Origin: Synergistaceae bacterium UBA5827
GTDB taxonomy: Bacteria; Synergistota; Synergistia; Synergistales; 79-D21
Assembly: GCA_002432945.1 (NCBI GenBank)
Contig: DJHE01000002.1
Span: 48,369 to 71,312, forward strand
Length of the DNA: 22,944 nucleotides
Reading direction: 5' to 3'
Positions 13,754-22,155 of this stretch are shown piece by piece (within the stretch, counting starts at the first letter, position 1; every line of letters starts with the position of its first letter). Made by a program: the position numbers and the translations under genes. The notes under the pieces were generated by a model that saw only the letters and a list, made by a program, of their open reading frames with translations, searched no databases and was not told the origin of the DNA.

Positions 13754-14657
13754 GGCAACCATCCCCCTTCATGGCGTTTTCCACAAGTCTCCCCAAACGG
13801 CTCCACCTATATTCTACTGTACTTTTCGTAACCGGTCTGGAAAGAAGTTGTCCCAGCTCCCTAAGGGAGATGCTCGGATTTTCCAGCCGCATCTGCACGA
13901 GTTCCCTAAAGGGAGCCGGCAATCGATCCAAGAGACCGGTGAAACGGACTCGTTCCGCCAGTTCCATCTGCCTTTCCGCTGCATCCAGGCTCTTGCGAAT
14001 GTTTGCGGAGTCGCAGTTGACGAGTTTGTTTGCCCTGTTCCTCATCGACCGCATCACGGACTTTTCCTCCAGCTGGAGTCCGGTCCTGTAAAGGTTCAAG
14101 CCGGTGAGAAAAGAGACAATCTGCCCCTGGTCCCTGATGAGGATATCCACGTGGGGCGAGCGGAGTCTCTCGGAAAATCGAACCCCCGCGTGCTTCAACA
14201 GGGAAATGGCCTTCTCCCTGAGAAAGATTTTCCTTTCTTCAACACGGATGACGAGGTAGTACCCCGTCTGGGGAAGGTAGAGTGAACCAAGCACTCCCCA
14301 GATCCCCCTTAGCCACGCCCAACGTGCCTGCGGGTTCCTTTCAGGCACACCCCTGCTGGCGGAAAAAGCCTTTTCAATCAACGCAGGCGAAACGGAAAGA
14401 GCCGGATGCCCCTTGAGGTCGGGGGGCAGTCTCAACAGTGAGCCGAGGTCTCCAAGCTCCCGCCAGCTTCCCTCGCTCCAGAGTCGATGCAGGCGCCTGA
14501 AGACGAAAAACCGCTTTGAGAAAAGGACATGAGAGCTGCCCTCCCTTTGCTCCTTCATGGAAAGGAGGAGGGCCGCTGCTTCATAATCCGCATCCGCCCG
14601 GCTGGTGACTGGACTGGTTTGCCATTCGTCCCAAAGCGTCTCGGCAATCGATCTCAT
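13734..14657 (-). CDS. whiA: WhiA-type DNA-binding protein
   Basis: WhiA combines a LAGLIDADG homing-endonuclease-like fold with a C-terminal helix-turn-helix. It controls sporulation genes in Streptomyces and affects division and chromosome segregation in Bacillus. The 307 residues fit. The degenerate LAGLIDADG region is about 113-190 (WLRGIWGVLGSLYLPQTGYY). The signature RNRANKLVNCDSANIRKSLDAAERQ is at about 207-230, and the HTH region LPAPFRELVQMRLENPSISLRELGQLL lies near 247-272. The ATG overlaps the yvcK stop (ATGA). The order rapZ-yvcK-whiA is conserved in Gram-positive bacteria, which supports the assignment. The N-terminal third is divergent. Confidence 0.9.
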   Translation of the reverse strand: MRSIAETLWDEWQTSPVTSRADADYEAAALLLSMKEQREGSSHVLFSKRFFVFRRLHRLWSEGSWRELGDLGSLLRLPPDLKGHPALSVSPALIEKAFSASRGVPERNPQARWAWLRGIWGVLGSLYLPQTGYYLVIRVEERKIFLREKAISLLKHAGVRFSERLRSPHVDILIRDQGQIVSFLTGLNLYRTGLQLEEKSVMRSMRNRANKLVNCDSANIRKSLDAAERQMELAERVRFTGLLDRLPAPFRELVQMRLENPSISLRELGQLLSRPVTKSTVEYRWSRLGRLVENAMKGDGCHVPWES

Positions 14658-15769
14658 CGGCTGATTTCTTTCGTCTCGCGGGCAACCTTCATAATCGCTT
14701 CGGAAACCCGTTGCGTCTGGTGCCGAACAAGCCCCCCCTGCGTGATTTCAAGGAAATCACCCCGGATGACCTGGACCCGCGCCCTGGTCAAGCGGACTTC
14801 TTCTCTCTCGTTGATAAGAACCGGCTCCGAGCCTGTTTCCCGGTATCTCCGAAGGATTTCTCCCGGGACTTCCGTATCGTTGACCAGGACGATGTCGGGA
14901 TATTGCCCAAGGACATCCTTGATCCAACGGACATGGTCATAGACCGTGAATCCGTCTGTCTCGCCGGGCTGGGTCATGACGTTGGCCACATAAATCCTGG
15001 GGACGTCCGCCTGGCGAATCGCCTCGGCTACCCCTGGAACGAGGAGATTCGGCAGGATACTCGTGAAAAGGCTGCCTGGGCCCAGGACAATCGCCTCGGC
15101 ATCCCTGATGGATTCCACCACTTCATTGAGAGGTTTCGCATCCGGGGGTTCAAGGTGGACTTCCTTGAGTTCCCGCCCGTGGAGTGCGACCTCTAGTTCG
15201 CCCCTGTACCTGTTGCCCTTGGAATCGATACCTGCAATCGTGACGGCTTCGGTGGTCACCGGCAGGACCCGACCCCGAATCGCAAGGAGCTTGTTCATCT
15301 CCTCCACAGCCAAGCGGAAATCCCCCGCAAGTTCAGTAACGGCCAACAACACGAGGTTCCCTAGGCAATGTCCCGCAAGTTCCCCCTTGTCAAAGCGGAA
15401 GTTCAGGATGCGGTTCAGGGCGCTATCGTTCTCGGCAAGGGCGATGATGCAGTTGCGGACGTCGCCGGGGGGCAGGACTCCCCATTCCGTCCTGAGGCGT
15501 CCCGAGCTACCGCCTTCGTCGGTTACCGTAACAATTGCCGTGATGTTTCGCGTGTAGCCTTTCAGGCCCCTCAGAAGCGTCGATAGGCCTGTCCCTCCAC
15601 CCAGTGCAACGACGCGGGGTCCAGTGGCCAGGCGGAACCCTATGGCGCTCGACATGATTTCCCTGAGTCCGCGCCGTTTCCGACCAACACGATCCATCCA
15701 GACCGTCACGGCCGCTCCACCGACCAGAAGCCCAATCCCGAACGGAAAAAGCCATTCCATCGCTACCAC
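14654..15769 (-). CDS. yvcK: YvcK/CofD-like gluconeogenesis factor with N-terminal membrane segment
   Basis: YvcK proteins bind UDP-sugars and are needed for growth and wall synthesis on gluconeogenic carbon in Bacillus; the fold is that of the CofD phospholactate transferase. The 371 residues include ALGGGTGLSTLLRGLK (55-70), VTDEGGSSGRLR (82-93), PPGDVRN (100-106) and HCLGNL (134-139). A hydrophobic stretch at about 5-24 followed by a very basic RVGRKRRGLR indicates a membrane anchor with the domain in the cytoplasm, which the soluble Bacillus protein lacks. The start is GTG 15769, with AAGGAG 5 bases upstream; ATG 15760 is possible but badly spaced. It overlaps rapZ by 7 bases and whiA by 4. 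Confidence 0.92.
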   Translation of the reverse strand: MVAMEWLFPFGIGLLVGGAAVTVWMDRVGRKRRGLREIMSSAIGFRLATGPRVVALGGGTGLSTLLRGLKGYTRNITAIVTVTDEGGSSGRLRTEWGVLPPGDVRNCIIALAENDSALNRILNFRFDKGELAGHCLGNLVLLAVTELAGDFRLAVEEMNKLLAIRGRVLPVTTEAVTIAGIDSKGNRYRGELEVALHGRELKEVHLEPPDAKPLNEVVESIRDAEAIVLGPGSLFTSILPNLLVPGVAEAIRQADVPRIYVANVMTQPGETDGFTVYDHVRWIKDVLGQYPDIVLVNDTEVPGEILRRYRETGSEPVLINEREEVRLTRARVQVIRGDFLEITQGGLVRHQTQRVSEAIMKVARETKEISR

Positions 15770-16656
15770 ACCTGCTCCTTATCGATGTCTCGGTGCCTTA
15801 CGACACAAGCATGGCCTGCCTCTCCAAGCCGGGCTGCAAACCACTCCGCTACGGCCACGGATCGATGCCTGCCGCCTGTGCAGCCAATGGCGATGTGAAT
15901 CTGGGTCTTTCCTGTCCCCTCGTAGAGGGGAATGATAAACTCAAAAAGTTCCTTTTGGCGCTTGAGGAATTCCTCCGCTGCAGGAAAAGCCTTGAGGATG
16001 AAATCGACGACTTCCGGGTCCCGGCCGCTCTTTGCCCTTAACCCCAACTCATAGTATGGGTTCACAAGGAACCTGACATCCACGAGATAATCGCAGTCCT
16101 GCGGGATGCCGTGCTTGTATCCGAAGGAAGTCAGGAAAACCGTCAGTCGTCCGGGAGGAGTCCCCAGGCTCTCGAGAACGCGCCCCCTCAATTCCGAAAG
16201 ATTGAGTCCTGTTGTATCCAGCACGACATCGGCAGCTTCTTTGAGGGGCCCAAGGCTTTCCCTTTCTCTCTGGATCCCCTCCTGGGTTGAAAGGCCGGGT
16301 CCAAGAGGATGTCGCCTGCGTGTGCTTTCAAAACGCCTGATCAAGGCGGCATCGGAGGCATCCATGAAGAGAAGGACCACGCTGCCAAGGCGGCGCTTGA
16401 GGTTCTCCATGACGGTCTCAAGGTCTCTCAGTAGATCGTCGCCCCTGATATCGACAACTGCAACGATGCCGTGAAGAACGGCGGCCCTGTGTCTGCCAAG
16501 GACCTCGACCAGCTGCGGCAAGAGCGAGGGGGGGATATTGTCGATGGCAAAAAAGCCCTGGTCCTCCAGGATGTGAAGGGCAGTCGATTTCCCTCCTCCG
16601 GACATCCCCGTGATGATGACGATCTTTTCCACGCCGGAATTGGCCGTTTCAGGCAT
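15763..16656 (-). CDS. rapZ: RNase adapter / nucleotide-binding protein RapZ (YvcJ family)
   Basis: RapZ-type proteins bind nucleotides and, in enterobacteria, bring small RNAs to RNase E to control glucosamine-6-phosphate synthesis; the Bacillus YvcJ is a GTP/ATP-binding relative. From ATG 16656 it has 297 residues. The Walker A motif GMSGGGKS is at 17-24, followed by ALHILEDQGFFAIDNIPP, the Walker B-like FLMDAS-type VVLLFMDAS, and the C-terminal signature SFGYKHGIPQDCDYLVDVRF, NPYY and GCTGGRHRSVAVAE. The frame extends upstream to 16806, but the extra 50 residues lie in the neighbouring gene's coding sequence and are not family-like. AGGGGGG sits 6 bases before ATG 16656. It starts 10 bases after the preceding stop. 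Confidence 0.94.
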   Translation of the reverse strand: MPETANSGVEKIVIITGMSGGGKSTALHILEDQGFFAIDNIPPSLLPQLVEVLGRHRAAVLHGIVAVVDIRGDDLLRDLETVMENLKRRLGSVVLLFMDASDAALIRRFESTRRRHPLGPGLSTQEGIQRERESLGPLKEAADVVLDTTGLNLSELRGRVLESLGTPPGRLTVFLTSFGYKHGIPQDCDYLVDVRFLVNPYYELGLRAKSGRDPEVVDFILKAFPAAEEFLKRQKELFEFIIPLYEGTGKTQIHIAIGCTGGRHRSVAVAEWFAARLGEAGHACVVRHRDIDKEQVW

Positions 16657-16666
16657 GTTGGCCCCC

Positions 16667-17506
16667 CTAACCGTGGGAATGGCCTTTCTTTTGATGCGCT
16701 GCACATTCCCCTTCCCACCCGTTGAGGATCTCAACGGCATGGCGCAGGACTCCTGAGATTGATTCAAAACACTGCCGAGCTCCCCTTTCGCTTCCCGGGA
16801 AGGCAATCACGAGACATTTCCCCCGTGTCACGGCAATGCTCCGGCTAAGGATCGAGCGATCCAGCAAGGGTTCGGTTTTCCTTCTCATCGCCTCCCCCAA
16901 GCCGGGGACGACACGCTCCGACACATCCTGCAAAGCTTCTGGGGTCACGTCACGACTGGAGAGCCCGGTTCCTCCTGTTACGAGAACCAGTTCCAGGCCC
17001 TCCAGATCGGTCCAAGTCCGGAGAGTTTCCGCAATCAAGGGGCGGTCATCCGGCACGATGGCCGTTCTGGCAACAACTGCACCGAGGGGACCCACTAATT
17101 CCGCAAGGGCAGGTCCTGCCGTATCTTTTCTCTCTCCGCGACTCCCCTTGTCGCTAACAGTCAATACCCCTACGCGTATGGGCCTGAGCCATTTTGCCTT
17201 TTCGGAGAGGGAAACGAAACCTCCCCTGGCTGTTTCCAGCCTGAAAGAGGATCCAGCGGGCTCGACGAAGCGAAAGACGGGGCCGCCCGTGCCGATCTCC
17301 ATGAAAGTGCCTTCTTCCAGTGGGCAGTCCGAGGAAAGGACAATCTGCCATTGCCCATCCTTCAGGTTTTCAATTTCACCTGGCCCGGAAGCATAGATTT
17401 CTGCCGATTTTCCATTCACCATAATTTCACCGCGACTACCGGAGTGAAGATAAAAAGCAGGGACACTGTAAAGGTTTGACCCTTCGACAAGGCGAATGAC
17501 TCTCAT
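16667..17506 (-). CDS. moaB: MoaB/Mog-type molybdopterin-binding protein with an unrecognised N-terminal module
   Basis: The C-terminal half (about 108-265) is a MoaB/Mog domain, which adenylates molybdopterin before metal insertion. It shows VLTVSDKGSRGERKDTAGP (114-132), the MPT-binding VTGGTGLSSRDVTPEAL (176-192) and PGLGEAMR (201-208). The first ~105 residues are a separate, beta-rich segment that I do not recognise. GTFMEIGTGGPVFRFVEPAG within it faintly recalls the end of a MOSC domain, but the rest does not fit. The C terminus ends in a His-rich KKGHSHG, unusual for the family. The ATG overlaps the moaC stop (ATGA) and has GGAGGAG upstream. The gene lies in a row of cofactor genes, which supports the role. 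Confidence 0.87.
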   Translation of the reverse strand: MRVIRLVEGSNLYSVPAFYLHSGSRGEIMVNGKSAEIYASGPGEIENLKDGQWQIVLSSDCPLEEGTFMEIGTGGPVFRFVEPAGSSFRLETARGGFVSLSEKAKWLRPIRVGVLTVSDKGSRGERKDTAGPALAELVGPLGAVVARTAIVPDDRPLIAETLRTWTDLEGLELVLVTGGTGLSSRDVTPEALQDVSERVVPGLGEAMRRKTEPLLDRSILSRSIAVTRGKCLVIAFPGSERGARQCFESISGVLRHAVEILNGWEGECAAHQKKGHSHG

Positions 17507-17994
17507 CTTTCTCCTCCTTCTCCGGCCCGGTACTCCCCGCTCTTTCCACCTTTTTTCATAAGCAGGCGAATGCCCCTGATCTCTATTCCCTTATCCAGCG
17601 CCTTGCACATGTCGTAGACGGTCAGCGCGGCGACGGAAACGCCGGTTAATGCCTCCATTTCGACACCGGTAACCTCCCTGGCCCTGACCCGGCATTCGAC
17701 CCTGATTGCCGACCTGTCGGCAACAAGCTCGCATCGAACAGAAGCGTTGTCAAGGCGAATTCCGTGGCAAAGCGGGATCAAGTACGGGGTCTGCTTCGTT
17801 CCCTGTATTCCCGCCAATTCCGCAATTCGCAGGACATCGCCTTTCTTGACCGAGCTTTCGCAAACCGTCTTGTACACCTGCTCCGGAAGCACAACCCACC
17901 CCTCGGCAATGGCTTCCCTTTCCGTTTCGGGCTTGCCGGAAACATCGACCATCACAGGGTGACCATCCTTATCCAAGTGCGTAAATCCAGGCAT
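17503..17994 (-). CDS. moaC: Cyclic pyranopterin monophosphate synthase MoaC
   Basis: MoaC turns the MoaA product, 3',8-cyclo-7,8-dihydro-GTP, into cyclic pyranopterin monophosphate in molybdenum cofactor synthesis. The 163 residues fit. Visible hallmarks are MVDVSGKPETEREAIAEG (15-32), the active-site K67 with LIPLCHGI (72-79), VEMEALTGVSVAALT (111-125) with D128 and K131, and the terminal KGGKSG (148-153). The ATG is 3 bases after the moaA stop, so the two consecutive enzymes are made together. Confidence 0.96.
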   Translation of the reverse strand: MPGFTHLDKDGHPVMVDVSGKPETEREAIAEGWVVLPEQVYKTVCESSVKKGDVLRIAELAGIQGTKQTPYLIPLCHGIRLDNASVRCELVADRSAIRVECRVRAREVTGVEMEALTGVSVAALTVYDMCKALDKGIEIRGIRLLMKKGGKSGEYRAGEGGER

Positions 17995-17997
17995 TGT

Positions 17998-18990
17998 TCA
18001 TCCCCCTATCCGGGACATATGCTGGGAAGTTGCCGCGGCATCCTTCCAGCATTTCGGCTTCTTCCACGCCTCGCTTAGGATCAAGTTTCGGACGGTTCCA
18101 AGATCCCCGCTTCGAAGGGCTTCCCTGAGTGAAACGCCCTCGGTGCTGAAAAGACAGCTGCGCAGTTCACCAGAAGCGGTAACCCTGAGTCGATTGCAGT
18201 TTTCGCAAAAGTGATGGGAAACGGCCGCGATAATTCCGAGTCTCTGGCCGGTTTGCGCATGGACAAGATAACGTGCCGGGCCTTCCGGAACGCCATGATT
18301 CGGATCTCGCCTGCCTGGCTTCTCCGGGATCCAGTTCTCCTTGTCCGGCAGGCGATCGAGAATCTCATCCGCCGAGATGAATCGATCCCTGCTCCAGACG
18401 GAGTCGTCCAGGGGCATGAACTCGATCAGCCTGAGGACCGCTCCGCAAGATTTTGCAAAAACCAGGAGATCCGGGATTTCCCCATCGTTAAAACCCCTGA
18501 TAAGGACCGTGTTGATCTTGATTGGAAGGCTGGATCTCGATCGAATTGCGCGAATCCCGGCCAGAACATCTTCCAGGGAACCAAGACGGGTCAGGGTTCG
18601 AAATCTATCCGGGTTCATCGAGTCCAGGCTGACATTGAGACCCGAAAGCGGAATCTTTGACAGTTCCTCAGCCGAAGCGAGCAGGAAAGATCCGTTTGTC
18701 GTGAGGGCCACGTGGAGAGTTGGAAGCTCGCCAACGAGACGCTTGAGAAAGTCGATCAACCCTTTCCTGACCATCGGTTCCCCTCCGGTGAGACGGACTT
18801 TCCTGACTCCCATTCCTTGAAGGAGGCGGCAAAGGTCCAGAATTTCCTCGTAGGTCAGGATTTCGTCGTGCCCAAGGCAATTGATCCCTTCCTCGGGCAT
18901 GCAGTACTGGCAACGGTAGTTGCACCGGTCAGTGATGGAAATCCTCACGTAATCGAGCTTCCGGTTGAAAGACCCCATCAGTCCGGCCAT
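17998..18990 (-). CDS. moaA: GTP 3',8-cyclase MoaA (radical SAM)
   Basis: MoaA uses two 4Fe-4S clusters and SAM to cyclise GTP in the first step of molybdopterin synthesis, so it acts under anoxic or well-protected conditions. From ATG 18990 it has 330 residues. The N-terminal cluster motif CNYRCQYC is at 23-30 (CxxxCxxC), followed by VRLTGGEPMVR. The C-terminal cluster cysteines are in HFCENCNRLRVTASGELRSC. The protein ends in the Gly-Gly pair (RIGG) needed for activity. ATG 18990 has GGGAGGA five bases upstream. ATG 18978 overlaps the upstream stop by one base but would cut off part of the N terminus; a TTG further up is not needed. It overlaps the MoeA-PBP gene by 13 bases. Confidence 0.96.
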   Translation of the reverse strand: MAGLMGSFNRKLDYVRISITDRCNYRCQYCMPEEGINCLGHDEILTYEEILDLCRLLQGMGVRKVRLTGGEPMVRKGLIDFLKRLVGELPTLHVALTTNGSFLLASAEELSKIPLSGLNVSLDSMNPDRFRTLTRLGSLEDVLAGIRAIRSRSSLPIKINTVLIRGFNDGEIPDLLVFAKSCGAVLRLIEFMPLDDSVWSRDRFISADEILDRLPDKENWIPEKPGRRDPNHGVPEGPARYLVHAQTGQRLGIIAAVSHHFCENCNRLRVTASGELRSCLFSTEGVSLREALRSGDLGTVRNLILSEAWKKPKCWKDAAATSQHMSRIGG

Positions 18991-20906
18991 CGATATCCTC
19001 CCATCGTTTCGACACTCTTTCTCCAAGCCGGGTCATTGATCGCCTCCAGGACAACCCTGACCCCTGGATGACCGAGATGTTTCTCCGGGACAACCAGCTC
19101 GAAGGGTTCCCATGCCATCGTAACGAAATCCAGGCCAAAAGCGTCGGCAGCTGCCCGAATCCCAAGGGCTACGTCCACGACACCCGAAGCGACTCGACTC
19201 GCCGCATCGAGGTGTGTGATGGCCTGCCCGGCGTAGCCTGCAACATTCGAACGTTTCAGCTCGGCCTCCTCCAGAAACCAGTCGAGAAGGACCCGCGTCC
19301 CGGCACCCGGTTGGCGGTTGACAATCCGGATATCCTTCCTGACAAGGTCCTCTATCCCGGAGACTCCCTTCGGGTTTCCCTTTACGACCAGGAAGCCCTG
19401 CTCCCTGTAAAAAAGCAGGATCCTTCTCCAACGTTCGTTCCCGGAGAGCTCGGTGATGAAGGAATCGTTGTATCGACCTGTTTTACCGTCAAGGAGGTGG
19501 CAGGCCGCAAGGTGACCTTCCCCACGGGCAAGGGCGGTAAGCCCTCCAAGGCTTCCAACGGAGCGAATGGCTAAGTCGGCTCCCCTTTGCCGGACAGGCG
19601 TGACAATTCTCGAAAAGGCAGGGTCATCTGAACCCTGGAAAAGCGCCCGTTTTTCCCAGGGAACTGCCCTGGTGAACAAGACGGTCAGGCGAGTTCCCTT
19701 GGGGCATTCGACTATTTCCTCGGGCAGGAGGGCATAACCATCGGCCTCGTGCATCGCCCACATCGTAGACGCACCTGAAGACAGGACCCATGATACCTTT
19801 CTCCCATCGATTTCCGCAGCCTTTATCCTGAGCCACTCCTCCACCCCGGGGGGTGAAGAATGGGGGAGCAGCGCTTCGCACTCCAGGCTCTGCGTGGCGC
19901 CCAGGGCTTCCCGGATGAGAGATTCATGCGAGCAGGAATCGATAGATATTCCTGACATGGCAAGGACCGCAGGATAGGCCAGGCTCCAGACCGCCACGGC
20001 GGTCGACATCGGAAAACCCGGGACACCAAGGACCAGCGCTCCCTTGACTTTTCCCAGCATGGCTGGTCGGCCCGGTTTCATCCGAAGCCATCGAAACAGG
20101 ATTTCCCCTTCCGAGGAGATGACTTCCGCCGTATGGTCCCTCTTCCCCTTCGCGGTCCCGGCGCCGACGAGGATCAGGTCATAGGCTTTTCCCATACGGT
20201 CAAGCGTTTCCCTTATCAATTCCGCCGAATCCGGAAGAATGGGATGGACTTCAAGGTCAAAACCCCATTCCCGGAAAATCCCCCTCAAAAGGGACGAGTT
20301 GCTTTCGGGTACCTTGCCGCTGTCGACCTGGTGGGCCTCCATCCAATCCTTCATGGGGCAGATTTCATCCCCAGTGGGTATAAAAAGGCACTTCGGACGG
20401 CGGAAAACCGGGATTTTCGCGACTCCAGCGCTGAGCAGGAGGGCCACAAGAACAGGCCCCACTTTTTCCCCCTGGCGCGCAAGGATCTGGCCCCGCATGA
20501 CGTCTTCCCCGACGGGGCGGACATTTGCGCCCGGGGGCAAAGCCCTGGATAAAAGAAGCGCGCCACCTTCCGCGAGCGATGTATCCTCCACCATGACAAC
20601 CGCATCGCACCAGTCCGGGAGAGGACCTCCGGTATTGACCCAAAGGTAGTGCTCTTCTCCCAGGCGGACGACCGTAGCAGGGGTTGCCCTGCTCGTTTCC
20701 GCGGCCACGACGGCATACCCGTCGACAGCCGACGCGACGTAATGGGGAACGTTCCGGTTCGAAAGAACATCCTCGGCCAGGACTAACCCCAGTCCTTCCT
20801 CCGTGGGAAGGAGTACAGCCTTCGGGTACCCTAGTTCGCCAATCGCCGCCAGGATCATTTTCCTGGCCTCCGAGAGGCTGATGTGTTCCCTGCATGGGTT
20901 TACCAT
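18978..20906 (-). CDS. moeA: MoeA-type molybdopterin molybdenumtransferase fused to a PBP-like domain
   Basis: The 642 residues hold two parts. Residues 1-415 are a MoeA, which inserts molybdate (or tungstate) into adenylated molybdopterin: AVDGYAVV (60-67), FIPTGDEICP (175-184), GAGTAKGKRDHT (248-259) and LGVPGFPMS (293-301). The loop reads GAGTAKGKRD where the standard form has GGxSxGxxD, but the final D257 is kept. Residues about 425-642 are a periplasmic-binding-protein-like domain: GSLGGLTAL (451-459), RGEGHLAACHLLDG (461-474), RQPGAGTRVLLDW (531-543) and ASGVVDVALGIRAAA (573-587). There is no signal peptide, so that domain is cytoplasmic and probably binds a small ligand such as an oxyanion; this role is inferred. 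The start overlaps the second moeA by 7 bases. Such fusions occur in anaerobes and archaea. Confidence 0.94.
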   Translation of the reverse strand: MVNPCREHISLSEARKMILAAIGELGYPKAVLLPTEEGLGLVLAEDVLSNRNVPHYVASAVDGYAVVAAETSRATPATVVRLGEEHYLWVNTGGPLPDWCDAVVMVEDTSLAEGGALLLSRALPPGANVRPVGEDVMRGQILARQGEKVGPVLVALLLSAGVAKIPVFRRPKCLFIPTGDEICPMKDWMEAHQVDSGKVPESNSSLLRGIFREWGFDLEVHPILPDSAELIRETLDRMGKAYDLILVGAGTAKGKRDHTAEVISSEGEILFRWLRMKPGRPAMLGKVKGALVLGVPGFPMSTAVAVWSLAYPAVLAMSGISIDSCSHESLIREALGATQSLECEALLPHSSPPGVEEWLRIKAAEIDGRKVSWVLSSGASTMWAMHEADGYALLPEEIVECPKGTRLTVLFTRAVPWEKRALFQGSDDPAFSRIVTPVRQRGADLAIRSVGSLGGLTALARGEGHLAACHLLDGKTGRYNDSFITELSGNERWRRILLFYREQGFLVVKGNPKGVSGIEDLVRKDIRIVNRQPGAGTRVLLDWFLEEAELKRSNVAGYAGQAITHLDAASRVASGVVDVALGIRAAADAFGLDFVTMAWEPFELVVPEKHLGHPGVRVVLEAINDPAWRKSVETMGGYRWPD

Positions 20907-22129
20907 TCCAAAACCTCCACGTTTTCTCCCGTTCGGCGGGTTTCTTCGGTCTCCGGAAGCCGGATGAGTCCCTTTGCTTCATTAAGGACCGAGACATACC
21001 CAGATTTCCCCGGCGCCGGAAAGACTTCTCCGCCCTTGACGACGGCAGGGATGAATTCTTCCACCCCCGCCCGGCCAAATACATCGGAGCCCAACCGGGC
21101 CGAAAGGCTCTTGAAGGGTACGGCCTCGGCCCCGACAAGGCGAAAAAGGAGCGGCAACAGGACCGTGATCGCCACGACCGAACAAGATAACGGATGGCCC
21201 GGCAGGCCGACGACCAAGCGCCTGTCAGGCAGGCAGCCCGCTATAAGCAAGGGTTTACCAGGGCTCATGTTGACCCCTCTCACAAGCAAGCCCGGTGAGG
21301 GAAGATCGCTTAGGATTTCTGAGCAGTAGTCTCTGACACTTACCGAAGAACCCCCGCTCAGGAGGAGTACATCGCTTTGCACCAGGCCGCCTTTGACCGC
21401 TTCTGCCAGTTTTTCCCTGCGGTCGGGAACGATCCCCAGGCGCTTGGCAGGAAAACCGTGATGCTTCAGGAGGAACTCCAGGAACCAGGCATTCGCGTCC
21501 CTGATCTTGCCTGCGGGAAGAAGAACGGTATCCGCGGGAACGATTTCGTCCCCGGTCGAAAGAATCCCGATCCGTAAGTCCAGCAGGTCAACGGTGCAAA
21601 GTCCAAGGGTCGCCATGATCCCGACATTCCGGTAGTCCAGTTTTTCGCCTGGCTTGAGGATCGGCTGTCCCTTCCTGATTTCTTCACCCCGAATGATCAC
21701 GTTTTCTCCGGCTTGCAGAGCTTTTCTGACTTCCAGCCAGTTCCCTGCCTGGACCGTATCCTCCATCATGACGACCGCGTCTGCACCCTCAGGAATCATG
21801 CCTCCGGTTTGGACCGACAGGCACTCACCTTCACCGACATAGCCCAGCGCCGACTCTCCCATAAGGATTTCACCCTTGATGCGGAGAAAAACGGGAGCCG
21901 AATCGGATGCTCCTGTTACGTCTTCCGACCTAACGGCATACCCATCTCGGGTACTCCTTGAAAACATTGGGTAATCAACGGTCGACCGAAGGCACAACCC
22001 GCTGCGGTTCCCAAAGGACTCTCCCAGAGGGACGGGACGGGTTTCCAGTGGCCACGGAAAACCGAGGGCCGTTGACACGTATTCGATAGCTTCTCCACGT
22101 CGCATCAGTTCCTTTGCAAAACCGGACAT
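20900..22129 (-). CDS. moeA: Molybdopterin molybdenumtransferase MoeA (single-domain-set copy)
   Basis: This 409-residue protein is a MoeA of standard length, the metal-insertion enzyme of cofactor synthesis. It shows STRDGYAVR (59-67), PEGADAVVMMEDT, ILSTGDEIVP (189-198), LLLSGGSSVSVRDY (255-268), MSPGKPLL (288-295) and LPGHPLS (309-315), matching the family loops. Unlike the next gene it has a full GGSSVSVRD loop and no added domain. The ATG has AAGGA upstream and lies 26 bases after the SPOR-gene stop. Two adjacent MoeA copies may divide molybdenum and tungsten, or insertion and supply, between them; the sequence alone does not say which. Confidence 0.95.
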   Translation of the reverse strand: MSGFAKELMRRGEAIEYVSTALGFPWPLETRPVPLGESFGNRSGLCLRSTVDYPMFSRSTRDGYAVRSEDVTGASDSAPVFLRIKGEILMGESALGYVGEGECLSVQTGGMIPEGADAVVMMEDTVQAGNWLEVRKALQAGENVIIRGEEIRKGQPILKPGEKLDYRNVGIMATLGLCTVDLLDLRIGILSTGDEIVPADTVLLPAGKIRDANAWFLEFLLKHHGFPAKRLGIVPDRREKLAEAVKGGLVQSDVLLLSGGSSVSVRDYCSEILSDLPSPGLLVRGVNMSPGKPLLIAGCLPDRRLVVGLPGHPLSCSVVAITVLLPLLFRLVGAEAVPFKSLSARLGSDVFGRAGVEEFIPAVVKGGEVFPAPGKSGYVSVLNEAKGLIRLPETEETRRTGENVEVLEW

Positions 22130-22155
22130 GCCGGGTCCTTCACCCTCTTCCCTTC

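Noticed and set aside
16657..16806. Upstream extension of rapZ by 50 residues
   Set aside because: The stretch lies within the moaB-type gene, is not family-like, and ATG 16656 has a strong ribosome-binding site right before the Walker A region.
16667..17506. Calling the MoaB-type protein a MOSC-MoaB fusion
   Set aside because: Only one short segment near residues 66-85 looks MOSC-like; the conserved cysteine region and the opening motif of MOSC are not visible.
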